A DNA stretch of 26,340 nucleotides, from positions 1 through 26,340 of IMG/VR virus record IMGVR_UViG_3300033571_010663. One strand, written 5' to 3'. Positions 7,287 through 13,443 of this stretch are shown here, one piece after another; position 1 is the first letter of the stretch; every line of letters starts with the position of its first letter. The DNA comes from a virus. The notes below the pieces were generated by a model that was given only the letters and a program-made list of their open reading frames with translations, was not told the DNA's origin and did no database searches. The position numbers and the translations under genes were made by a program.

Positions 7287-8711
7287 TCAACGCCAACGTG
7301 GGCCTCGGCCTGAAGCCATCGAAGAGCGTGGCATTGTATGCCAAATCAAGTACCTAAAGCTATCTCCAGCGTGAGAACGATCATTCTTTCCGCCTTTTGC
7401 TGGCTTGTAGTTGTCGTCGTAAGCCCATTGCTCCAGGGAATCCACCGTTTCAACGCAATTTGTAAGATTTACGAGTATGCTGCCGCCTGCAATGTGCATA
7501 TTGGCGTGAGCAAGAGTCTCTGCAACTGGTGGATTGCGATTTTCTGCAATAACACGCACCCCTGCGCTTCGTAAAATGTCGTGATCGGTTTGGGTTGAGC
7601 TTGTACTGCCGTGACTTCCGCTTGCATCTGGGTGGCAAACAATTAAACCCCTCGCCAAATGCGACGGAAAACGACGTTTCAAATGCTCGACAAGATCAAA
7701 TGTTGTTCCGCAAGTATGTTCGTCAAATACATGCAACATTTGCCCCAGCGGACCGGAGCGCATAACGCCGTAGCAGGACTGACTGCGGCCAATATTGAAG
7801 TCTGCACCAAAAATAATCCTTTCGTCGGCGAGAGGAGAGAAAATAGTTGTACTGTGCTTGGCTCTGTCAAACTCGTAAAAGACGAGAGAGGTGTTGAGTG
7901 AAACAAATTCACCGTTTAGATAGGCTTCAATCAGGTTGGGCGGGTAGGAATTCCTAAGGTTCTGGATAAAACCTGGATCTAGGAAAGGATTGTCTTCCGT
8001 TCTCGCCTTGTATAATGCTTTTTCGTCTGATGCTTCCCTTACGAATAGGTTGTAAAGAGATTTGTGACCTTCAGGCGTGGACGCAAAGCCAAGTTGTGGA
8101 CAATTACCAACGCGAACACGACCTTGCAGCTTGATAATAGCAGCTTCGGCGATGTGGGTTGAAGCTGTATCAATCTCGTCAACCATCATTGATGCAGCGT
8201 TTACACCGATCAATCGCTGGTAGTTCTCAAATGAACGCAAAAGTATTGGTGTATCACCTTTCGGAAGCTTTAGTTTGTAAACAGGCAGTGGGCTGCTTTT
8301 GAATTCGTAAGGAATCGAATACTTTTCAAGCAAAGCCTCCCAGGCGGGAATGGCAATATCTCGTAGGTTTGGGATTGTAGGCTCCAGAAATAGGTGAGTA
8401 AAGCCCTGACTTCTGAAGCAAAGTAAAACTGTCTTAGCAACAGCAGCCCAGCTCTTTCCGCTACCAAATCCTCCGCATAAAGCAACCATGCGATGGTCGA
8501 AATCAGTAACAAAATCGTGCTGATGCGGCAATAAATCTGAAACAATCCTGGCTTCGCAGTGATCGCAGTTAAATCCGTTGTTAGCCCTCTTCGCAACGTT
8601 GCGTAGCAATGAAGTATCCGTAAAAAGTCCTAACGATTGCAGTGCTGCTTTGTCTGCATATCTGCTGCTTCGATTTTTTGCTGGCACGGGTAGGCAGTAA
8701 GCTGATAACAA
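7287..8711 (-). CDS. terL: Large terminase subunit (ATPase and nuclease), 474 aa
   Basis: This is the packaging motor and headful or site nuclease. Walker A is GGFGSGKS at residues 80-87, Walker B is MMVDEID at 175-181 with catalytic Glu179, and the coupling motif is FASTPEG near 209. The RNase H-like nuclease has Asp304 (FGADFN), Asp362 (CHPDAS) and Asp450 (HAGDSFRY). A C-x-x-C pair lies before the ATPase (Cys49, Cys52) with His63 and His65 nearby, which might bind metal. The longest frame starts at TTG 8711; a GTG eight codons further in is an alternative. An intrinsic terminator stands 13 bases upstream, so a promoter close to the start is expected but not recognised. Confidence 0.95.
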   Translation of the reverse strand: MLSAYCLPVPAKNRSSRYADKAALQSLGLFTDTSLLRNVAKRANNGFNCDHCEARIVSDLLPHQHDFVTDFDHRMVALCGGFGSGKSWAAVAKTVLLCFRSQGFTHLFLEPTIPNLRDIAIPAWEALLEKYSIPYEFKSSPLPVYKLKLPKGDTPILLRSFENYQRLIGVNAASMMVDEIDTASTHIAEAAIIKLQGRVRVGNCPQLGFASTPEGHKSLYNLFVREASDEKALYKARTEDNPFLDPGFIQNLRNSYPPNLIEAYLNGEFVSLNTSLVFYEFDRAKHSTTIFSPLADERIIFGADFNIGRSQSCYGVMRSGPLGQMLHVFDEHTCGTTFDLVEHLKRRFPSHLARGLIVCHPDASGSHGSTSSTQTDHDILRSAGVRVIAENRNPPVAETLAHANMHIAGGSILVNLTNCVETVDSLEQWAYDDNYKPAKGGKNDRSHAGDSFRYLIWHTMPRSSMASGRGPRWR

Positions 8712-8723
8712 AAGAATAGCAGC

Positions 8724-8752
8724 AAAAAGCCCCCAACCGCTTGGCTGAGGGC
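8724..8752 (-). terminator. Intrinsic terminator before the large terminase gene
   Basis: The minus strand forms a 10-bp stem GCCCTCAGCC/GGTTGGGGGC (two G-T pairs) with an AAGC loop, followed by TTTTT. It ends the transcript of the acidic coiled-coil gene 46 bases after its stop. Confidence 0.88.
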
Positions 8753-8797
8753 CTTCATAACTTATAGGTAAGTTACTTGCTTGCGCCAGTCCTACCT

Positions 8798-9217
8798 TCA
8801 GGCAGGATCGCTCTCGTCAGCAACAACCTCCTCGGCCTCCAGGGAGTCTTCGACCTCTAGGGAGTCTTCGACCTCTGCGGAATCCAGAGCAGCGTTGATC
8901 ACTTCGTCTTCAACAACGTCAGCATCGGCCAACATTTGAAGCTCAGCCACCTTGGCGACAGCAGCAGCAGCAGCCTCTACAGCAGCAGCAGCCTCAGCCT
9001 GAGCAGCAGCAATGGACTCTGCATCGGCGACATCATTGGCAAGTGCAGTAGCAAGCCGCTCCTTGACTTGTGCCAGTTCTTGCTTCAGGCTCGCTTTATC
9101 GGACAGGAACTTTTGAACTGCAGCAATAACGCGATCGGAAAGAATCGACATGACTTTTAGTACCTGTTGGATGGGGGGGATGAGTTTTTTGAAAAACTCG
9201 TAGGGGGTGAGGTCCAT
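8798..9217 (-). CDS. Acidic coiled-coil protein of unknown function (139 aa)
   Basis: After a short N-terminus the protein is one long helix: FLSDKASLKQELAQVKERL, an Ala-rich run (AEAAAAVEAAAAAVAKVAEL), then a very acidic tail. The tail contains EVEDSL twice because of a perfect 18-bp tandem duplication at 8841-8858 and 8859-8876. Similar Ala/Glu coiled-coil proteins occur in phage head regions as I recall them, with unknown roles. A second candidate start is ATG 9149-9151 (MSILSDRVIAAV), which I consider about equally likely; the extra 22 codons overlap a GAGTTTTT/AAAAACTC hairpin. The gene has its own terminator. Confidence 0.65.
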   Translation of the reverse strand: MDLTPYEFFKKLIPPIQQVLKVMSILSDRVIAAVQKFLSDKASLKQELAQVKERLATALANDVADAESIAAAQAEAAAAVEAAAAAVAKVAELQMLADADVVEDEVINAALDSAEVEDSLEVEDSLEAEEVVADESDPA

Positions 9218-9454
9218 AGCTTTGCTAAAAACCGAAGGCCCATTCCACCCTAGCAGGCATACTTGGTAGATGGTTAAGGCGAGTTAATGGAATTGCGGAG
9301 ATTCATTAAAGTTAACGTTTATACTTAAAAGAAGCTATATAGGTGGAGAGATTACTTTGTAGGTAAGTTGCTGGAATGGGGAAAAAATATTTGGGGGGAG
9401 GGGGACGCCAGGAAGAGGCAGTACAGACGTACTACCCCCGGTAACTATAAACTA
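9218..9454. other. Non-coding stretch with a G-rich tract
   Basis: No gene is supported between the starts of the acidic coiled-coil gene and the 98-aa gene's stop. The stretch holds a purine tract with G runs at 9378-9381, 9393-9398 and 9400-9404, a small palindrome AGTAC-agac-GTACT near 9420-9433, and one copy of the GTAAGTTGCT motif that recurs between 8.8 and 11.8 kb. No promoter of the cassette type is present. Confidence 0.5.
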
Positions 9455-9475
9455 GGGACAAGTAAGTTTGCCCCC
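9455..9475 (-). other. Post-stop hairpin, degenerate copy
   Basis: Thirteen bases after the stop of the 98-aa gene, GGG-a-CAA pairs with TTG-CCC around a loop containing GTAAGT. It is a weaker version of the element at 9815-9834, and the bases between stop and hairpin are also alike (AACTTATA-like). It has no T tract, so it may be a rho-type end or an RNA-stabilising 3' hairpin. Confidence 0.5.
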
Positions 9476-9488
9476 AGTTTATATAAAC

Positions 9489-9785
9489 TTAATCAACCAT
9501 ATAAATACTACCGAAGTGAATAAATCCCCCTCTTTTTATGACACGTTCAATTAACAGTATTGAGTCACAATGTGATAGCCACTCTACGTGACTAGATTCT
9601 CTTAGTGTTACTACACCAGTGACTGAAACATGGCCGGCGAAAGTCTCATGCTTAGCGCAACCGTCCGCACCGCTTGCATGTAAAAAGTGTACGGCAGAAT
9701 GCAGGGGATCGCAGATAGGCACTACCCCGCTAGTATCAGTAACACGACGAAGGCTAGCAGGTTCGGATAAAGTGAGCGTTTCCAT
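9489..9785 (-). CDS. Unknown protein, 98 aa
   Basis: I do not recognise this protein. It begins METLTLSEPASLRRVTDT, is rich in His and Ser, and ends GGFIHFGSIYMVD. The case for a real gene is its leader: ACTTTCTCAAAATGGAAAC before and over the ATG closely matches the starts of the genes at 19664 and 16182. It is followed by a hairpin that is a copy of the one after the next gene upstream. There are two His-rich segments (SAVHFLHASGADGCAKHETF) but no metal site I can name. Moderate confidence. Confidence 0.5.
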   Translation of the reverse strand: METLTLSEPASLRRVTDTSGVVPICDPLHSAVHFLHASGADGCAKHETFAGHVSVTGVVTLRESSHVEWLSHCDSILLIERVIKRGGFIHFGSIYMVD

Positions 9786-9814
9786 TTTGAGAAAGTAGGA
9801 AGAGGAAGGGAGTT

Positions 9815-9834
9815 GGGGCAGGTAAGTCTGCCCC
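9815..9834 (-). other. Post-stop hairpin GGGGCAG/CTGCCCC
   Basis: A perfect 7-bp stem with a six-base loop (ACTTAC on the minus strand) starts 14 bases after the stop of the 218-aa gene. No T tract follows, only pyrimidine-rich sequence. It is the better copy of a pair, the other being at 9455-9475. Confidence 0.65.
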
Positions 9835-9847
9835 GGTTAAGTATAAG

Positions 9848-10504
9848 TTACCTAGCTAAGTTACGACCGGCTGCAATGGCTAGGTTCGCCACTTGACTAA
9901 ACATTGTGTGGCAACTGTGGGTTGGGATTGTAACACTAGTCGAGATCATGCCGTTCTTCACTTCCAATGGTAGGTTCAATCTTGTAGCTACGTTGTCTAT
10001 CATTGTCTTCCAAGTTTCCTTATGCTGAAGGTTAAAGTATAGTGCCATGGCGCATAAGTCTACCATTGACAGTCTGTTGTTAGCCCTGCTAAGTGTGGCA
10101 GCAATTGCTATGATAAGCTGATACTTAGCATCTTCAGTCTTTTTGTTTTCCGCTTTCATCTTCGCCGCTGTCTTCTCATCATAACTTGATGCACCGCGCA
10201 CCTTACCTTCCTTAGAGGGTTGTTGTTTGGGTTTGGCCAGTACGGGCAGGTGCAATACGACCTTTCCTGCGGTGTGCTTAAAGCTGCCAGGGCAGTCTTG
10301 CCATCCTGCCGCCATCATTACGACCTGATCAGACTCAGGAAGGCCAGCGACCCATGCGGACGGGGCCACGGGGCCATCCTTAGGGCGTGCCATCCTGCTG
10401 CCGCTGCTAGGGCTTGCTGTGGCCTCTTCCATTGCCATCCTTAGCAAGTCTTCTAAGGAAGGGTTGCTGTTGTTGCCGTTGTTGTTGCCGTTGTTGTTGG
10501 CCAT
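9848..10504 (-). CDS. Asn/Gly-rich N-terminus protein of unknown function (218 aa)
   Basis: The protein opens with an Asn-Gly repeat (MANNNGNNNGNNSNP) made by repeated TTGTTGCCG-type triplets on the plus strand, then a helix PSLEDLLRMAMEEA. A middle part has a WQDCPGSFKHTAGKVVLHLP stretch that looks like a beta hairpin; a Lys-rich linker follows, then a helical C-terminal domain (about residues 125-218). I cannot name a family. It is the first gene left of the repeat-rich region and may belong to the replication or packaging region. Leader CCACAACTTTAGGA before the ATG supplies an AGGA site. Confidence 0.62.
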   Translation of the reverse strand: MANNNGNNNGNNSNPSLEDLLRMAMEEATASPSSGSRMARPKDGPVAPSAWVAGLPESDQVVMMAAGWQDCPGSFKHTAGKVVLHLPVLAKPKQQPSKEGKVRGASSYDEKTAAKMKAENKKTEDAKYQLIIAIAATLSRANNRLSMVDLCAMALYFNLQHKETWKTMIDNVATRLNLPLEVKNGMISTSVTIPTHSCHTMFSQVANLAIAAGRNLAR

Positions 10505-10553
10505 GGTCGAATCCTAAAGTTGTGGTTTTAAGTTGGAAGCGATCACCCTAGGG

Positions 10554-10583
10554 CTGTCGCTTCCCCCGAATCATAGGCGACAG
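10554..10583 (-). other. Inverted repeat in the leader of the Asn-rich gene
   Basis: CTGTCGC at 10554-10560 and GCGACAG at 10577-10583 form a 7-bp stem with a 16-base loop, 50 bases upstream of the ATG. It has no T tract. It might be a regulatory hairpin or a protein site; nothing more can be said. Confidence 0.45.
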
Positions 10584-10698
10584 AAAGGTGGCCCCGTGGC
10601 TAGTTTGCAGAATTGAACGATCAGAATAGCTTATGTATTGTCAGCATGGGCCAGGCCTTAAAAATAACAATTTAGCTGTCAAGTATAAGTTACAGCAT

Positions 10699-10990
10699 CA
10701 GCTTATACAAACTAAGTTGTTCAGCAACATTTAACGATTGCATTAGTTTAACTATATCAGCCAACTTGCTAAGTAACATTTAGCAATCTCTTTCTTTTAA
10801 CTATATCAACTAAGTCCTTCGGTAACATTTAGTAAGTTGCTTGTGTTAACTATATCAGTCAACTCGTTAAGTAACATTTATATCAACTAAGTTGCTAAGT
10901 AACATTTAGTAAGTTGCTTGTGTTAACTATATCGGCCAAGTCCTTAAGTAACATTCAAGGATTACCATTGATATAGTTTAACTAAGTCGC
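10699..10990. repeat. Iteron-like tandem repeat, period 49 bp
   Basis: The sequence TTAACTATATC recurs at 10748, 10797 and 10846, exactly 49 bases apart, and again at 10923 after a unit shortened by internal deletion. Each unit also carries CAACTTGCTAAGTAACATTTAG or a close variant (quoted here in part: AAGTAACATTTAG). A less similar first copy starts near 10699, and an inverted piece TGATATAGTTTAAC lies at 10968-10981. The region is AT-rich and non-coding on both strands. Such arrays next to a possible initiator gene are typical of replication origins, but partition or packaging sites look alike. Origin function is an inference. Confidence 0.7.
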
Positions 10991-11024
10991 TCGACTGTAA
11001 CTAACACTTTAAGGTGTAAACAGG

Positions 11025-11178
11025 CGCACGAAGTAAGTCTAAAATGTAAGTTTTACTACAGTAAGACTAAGCTAAACAGTGGTGGTAACTAAGTGCAAAG
11101 CATAGGTAAGTACAGCGTGCAAGTAAGTGTAACATGTAAGTAAGTATGGCATGTAAGTAAGTACAAATGCTAACTAAG
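11025..11178. repeat. GTAAGTAAGT repeat tract
   Basis: GTAAGT and its doubled form recur many times (for example CATGTAAGTAAGTA twice, about 17 bases apart near 11134 and 11151). The same GTAAGT core is scattered through 8.76-11.8 kb. The tract is non-coding; frames crossing it only produce low-complexity peptides. Confidence 0.65.
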
Positions 11179-11355
11179 TATGAATGCAATGAATGTCTTG
11201 AATGAATGTAAGTGTGTGGCATGAATGAGTGCAATGAATGAATGCGGTTTATGAATGCAGCAAATGAATGCAACGAATGAATACGGTGAATGAATGTTAT
11301 GAATGAATGAATGCAGTGAATGAATGTTGAATGTGAATGCTATGAATGAATGCTA
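11179..11355. repeat. GAATGAAT short tandem repeat field
   Basis: About 175 bases consist mostly of the tetranucleotide unit GAAT arranged as GAATGAATG blocks separated by three to six variable bases (such as CAGT, CGGT, TTAT). It reaches the stop codon of the winged-helix-like gene, and another short block lies just before that gene's start (11763-11775). The pattern suggests slippage expansion, or bound sites with roughly one to two turns of spacing. Confidence 0.75.
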
Positions 11356-11757
11356 ACTTTCAATGCCCAGCTTAGCCTTGCCTTCATTCCATACTTTAAC
11401 CTTAAGCGCCCTTCTTTTAAGATTGCCAGGATTAACAAGAAACGGTGAAACTATCAGCCCGCTTCCGTCTGTTGACTTATACTTTTCTACGCCTCTTATC
11501 TTGAATGTTATCTTCTTAACTAAGTCAAGCTCCTTGAACTTATGAATGGATGCTGCAACTTTACTGTATGGTTCATCTAATGTTTCTGCCAGGAAGCCTA
11601 GCGAGTATTTAATGTAAATCCTGTCTTGTGAAAGTCTAATTAGGTACCCAAGCAACATAAGATCGTATGGCGACAAACCATGTTGTTTTCTTTTTACGAT
11701 AAGCTGTCTAAGCTTATCTTCGCTTGGACGTAGTTTTGCGTTGAATGTTTCAATCAT
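11353..11757 (-). CDS. Winged-helix-like protein, possible replication initiator (134 aa)
   Basis: Residues 25-85 read as a winged helix: SPYDLMLLGYLIRLSQDRIYI, then LGFLAETLDEPYSKVAASIHKFKELDLV, then a short wing. A C-terminal segment SGLIVSPFLVNPGNLKRR is similar in pattern to the 'Y-x-[IV]-N-P-x-x-x-x-G' end of RepL-type plasmid and phage initiators. I rate that resemblance as weak. The gene reads towards the 49-bp iteron array, and both its ends are flanked by GAATGAAT repeats. It could also be a transcription regulator. ATG at 11755-11757; no clear Shine-Dalgarno site. Confidence 0.6.
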   Translation of the reverse strand: MIETFNAKLRPSEDKLRQLIVKRKQHGLSPYDLMLLGYLIRLSQDRIYIKYSLGFLAETLDEPYSKVAASIHKFKELDLVKKITFKIRGVEKYKSTDGSGLIVSPFLVNPGNLKRRALKVKVWNEGKAKLGIES

Positions 11758-11816
11758 ATAAATGAATGGAATGGATAAACAAGAAACAGGCGAAAAGGTA
11801 AGTTTGCAGGTAAATC

Positions 11817-11870
11817 AGACAGGTTTTGAGTGCCCTAGACTCAAGTAAGACTTACCGAGAGTCCCTGTCT
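11817..11870. other. Nested inverted repeats between the winged-helix gene and the small terminase
   Basis: An outer stem AGACAGG (11817-11823) / CCTGTCT (11864-11870) encloses two smaller ones: TTGAGT (11826-11831) / ACTCAA (11839-11844) and GTAAG-a-CTTAC (11845-11855). As RNA it would form a three-way structure about 60 bases before the winged-helix start; as DNA it could be a protein site. The function is unknown. Confidence 0.55.
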
Positions 11871-12029
11871 ACCGCTGAATTCTATCACTGAACCATAGTA
11901 AAAGTGACCGCTGAGATCGACTGCGCTGGAAGGGATCTCAAGAACGCTTGAAAGGCTATTCTGTGAGAGCCTTCGTGGTCGCGCCAAACTAAATTGCAAT
12001 TGCCACTTCGCCTCGCGCCTTTCATTCAT
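11841..12029 (-). CDS. Doubtful small frame (62 aa)
   Basis: An ATG frame beginning MNERREAKWQLQFSLARPRR occupies most of the 340-base gap between the small terminase and the winged-helix gene. I see no family, no ribosome binding site and no overlap with neighbours. Its end overlaps the nested inverted repeat. The gap may equally be non-coding regulatory DNA. It is listed so that the gap is described. Confidence 0.25.
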   Translation of the reverse strand: MNERREAKWQLQFSLARPRRLSQNSLSSVLEIPSSAVDLSGHFYYGSVIEFSGRQGLSVSLT

Positions 12030-12098
12030 CGTAACGTATCAATGAACTTAAAGTACCTGCCAACTAAGCTACTCATCAATTCATAACTTGCAAGCAAA

Positions 12099-12740
12099 TT
12101 ACTCATCAACATCTGCTTCCTCTAATGCAACTAACAGTTGTTCAACGCCAAGTGCTCCAGACTGTAAACTCTTGCCCACTTCAGCTAACTTTGCAGCGCT
12201 GTTAAGTAGGCCTGGTATATCACGCATATCTACAACTCTTTGTGGGTCATCTATGTATGTATCTAATGTACGTTGTGATAGTGCTGCAAGTTTGGCAGCA
12301 TTGGCTGATAGACTTCTCCCAAGGAACTCCTGCTCCTGTCGGTAGTTCTCTAGTCTACGTTTATGCTCTGTCGCCCTGCTATCTTGTTCCAACTTAAGTT
12401 TCTCAGCAAGCATATCTATATCGTAGTCTGCAGCTCTTTGTTCCCAGTAGTTACGTTTAGCTATTTTGCGGACTGAATTATCTGTTAAATTATAGATGGT
12501 CGATATATATGATGTTGATCTACCCAAACCCGACTTTAAGTAAAATTTAAATATTTCATATTCTTTTTGATTTTCAGAGGCAGCACCTCCGTTCCTAATC
12601 AAGTATGATTTATCAGCGGAGGATCTATTTAAGATGGCGTCGTAGTCTGGCGCGACAACAGAGTCTAAATGTTGCAAGGAATAACTATCTTCAGAGTCCG
12701 TATCTAAATCAAATTCGTTTTCGGTAACTTCGTTGATCAA
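12099..12740 (-). CDS. terS: Probable small terminase subunit (213 aa)
   Basis: Small terminase binds the packaging site and regulates the large subunit. After an acidic disordered N-terminus (NEFDLDTDSEDSYS), residues about 60-100 match the usual small terminase helix-turn-helix pattern: EIFKFYLKSGLGRSTSYIST, then NLTDNSVRKIAKRNYWEQR and AADYD. A long coiled coil follows (LAEKLKLEQDSRATEHKRRL), then helices ending DIPGLLNSAAKLAEVGKSL, as in oligomerising small terminases. The longest frame begins at TTG 12738-12740, just after a terminator; no ATG fits. It is unusual that 3.4 kb separates it from the large subunit. Confidence 0.7.
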   Translation of the reverse strand: MINEVTENEFDLDTDSEDSYSLQHLDSVVAPDYDAILNRSSADKSYLIRNGGAASENQKEYEIFKFYLKSGLGRSTSYISTIYNLTDNSVRKIAKRNYWEQRAADYDIDMLAEKLKLEQDSRATEHKRRLENYRQEQEFLGRSLSANAAKLAALSQRTLDTYIDDPQRVVDMRDIPGLLNSAAKLAEVGKSLQSGALGVEQLLVALEEADVDE

Positions 12741-12775
12741 GATTGAAGGGCGACTAAGGAAAGCTTAGCAGAAAG

Positions 12776-12809
12776 CAAAAAGAAAGCTCGCCAGGAAACC
12801 CAGCGAGCT
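12776..12809 (-). terminator. Intrinsic terminator ending the small-gene region
   Basis: The minus strand has the stem AGCTCGC/GCGAGCT with an 11-base loop followed by TTCTTTTTG. It lies 22 bases after the stop of the 70-aa gene and marks the end of the last cassette. Confidence 0.85.
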
Positions 12810-12830
12810 AAACAAGTATGAAATTAAAAA

Positions 12831-13043
12831 CTAAAGACGAAACATATTCATCAGTTCAAAGTCTTTCTTAAGGTGTTCTCTTGCAGAAGCAAGGAAGCGC
12901 TTCAGAAAGACTTCATCTAACTTTCCCTTCTTGCTAAGTCTCGTAAGCATTGCTGCTTCAAACTTAGCAGGATCACTGATTGCCGCAGCAATCGAAAGCT
13001 TAGCAGAGGCTAACGCCCGCTGATAAGTACCGTAAGGGCACAT
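12831..13043 (-). CDS. Small helical basic protein (70 aa)
   Basis: The ATG at 13041-13043 follows the previous stop by one base and has GAGGA nine bases upstream, so I prefer it over longer alternatives. The protein is helical and basic: TYQRALASAKLSIAAAISDP, then FEAAMLTRLSKKGKLDEVFLKRFLASAREHLKKDF. I do not recognise a family. It is the last gene of the cassette that starts at the 14427-14455 promoter, directly before a terminator. Confidence 0.65.
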   Translation of the reverse strand: MCPYGTYQRALASAKLSIAAAISDPAKFEAAMLTRLSKKGKLDEVFLKRFLASAREHLKKDFELMNMFRL

Positions 13044-13044
13044 T

Positions 13045-13275
13045 TTAAAAATCCTCAGTTTGTGAAAGTTTGTCTGCAATCTTTTTACACTTTTTACAGC
13101 ACTTATTAACGGGGTCGTCTCTCTTGTCAAATGCAACCTGAACTAATGGATTTTTTAATCCGCAGAGTGCTAGTCCAGTTAAGTAACCTTTTCTTTGCAT
13201 TATGTGCGAAGAATGGTTTCTAAGAGCAACCTCTCTTTTGGCTGCTTTCCATTGATGCCAAGTAAGTGGTTCCAT
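13045..13275 (-). CDS. Small Cys-containing protein, possible zinc-binding (76 aa)
   Basis: The start ATG shares its A with the stop of the gene before (TAATG), a strong sign of re-initiation, and gives MEPLTWHQWKAAKR. Cys38 (ALCG) and Cys59, Cys60, Cys63 (NKCCKKCKK) have the spacing of a small zinc knuckle that I have seen in many short phage proteins of the form 'H ... L-C-G ... V-x-C-x-x-C-x-K'. Function is unknown. Its GAGGA near the end serves the next gene. Confidence 0.65.
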   Translation of the reverse strand: MEPLTWHQWKAAKREVALRNHSSHIMQRKGYLTGLALCGLKNPLVQVAFDKRDDPVNKCCKKCKKIADKLSQTEDF

Positions 13276-13442
13276 TAGGAATACATCAGTTGAATTTCTT
13301 CTTGTAAAAGACCCATGCTTGCGTATGGGCCATGCGTTGCAACTAATCTGTTGCACTCAATAATGCGAGCGTAAAGTCTGCCGTCATGTCTGACAACATC
13401 AATTGCGCTGTTACCAACTTGGTAGCACTTAACTGATTTCAT
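13275..13442 (-). CDS. Short unknown protein (55 aa)
   Basis: The frame runs from ATG 13440-13442 to TAA 13275-13277. It begins MKSVKCYQVGNSAIDVVRHD and ends EEIQLMYS. AGAGG lies eight bases before the ATG within the end of the preceding gene, only one base separates it from that gene's stop, and its own stop overlaps the next start. These features together support it despite its length. It has an alternating beta look with one C-terminal helix. No family recognised. Confidence 0.7.
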   Translation of the reverse strand: MKSVKCYQVGNSAIDVVRHDGRLYARIIECNRLVATHGPYASMGLLQEEIQLMYS

Positions 13443-13443
13443 G

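Noticed and set aside
10678-10697. TTGACA on the minus strand near the Asn-rich gene as another cassette promoter
   Set aside because: No -10 is found at 16 to 18 bases and there is no dyad; only the -35-like hexamer matches.
11067-11273. A 68-aa frame rich in His, Ser and Tyr on the minus strand
   Set aside because: It is only a translation of the GTAAGT and GAATGAAT repeats; composition follows the repeat unit and there is no start signal.
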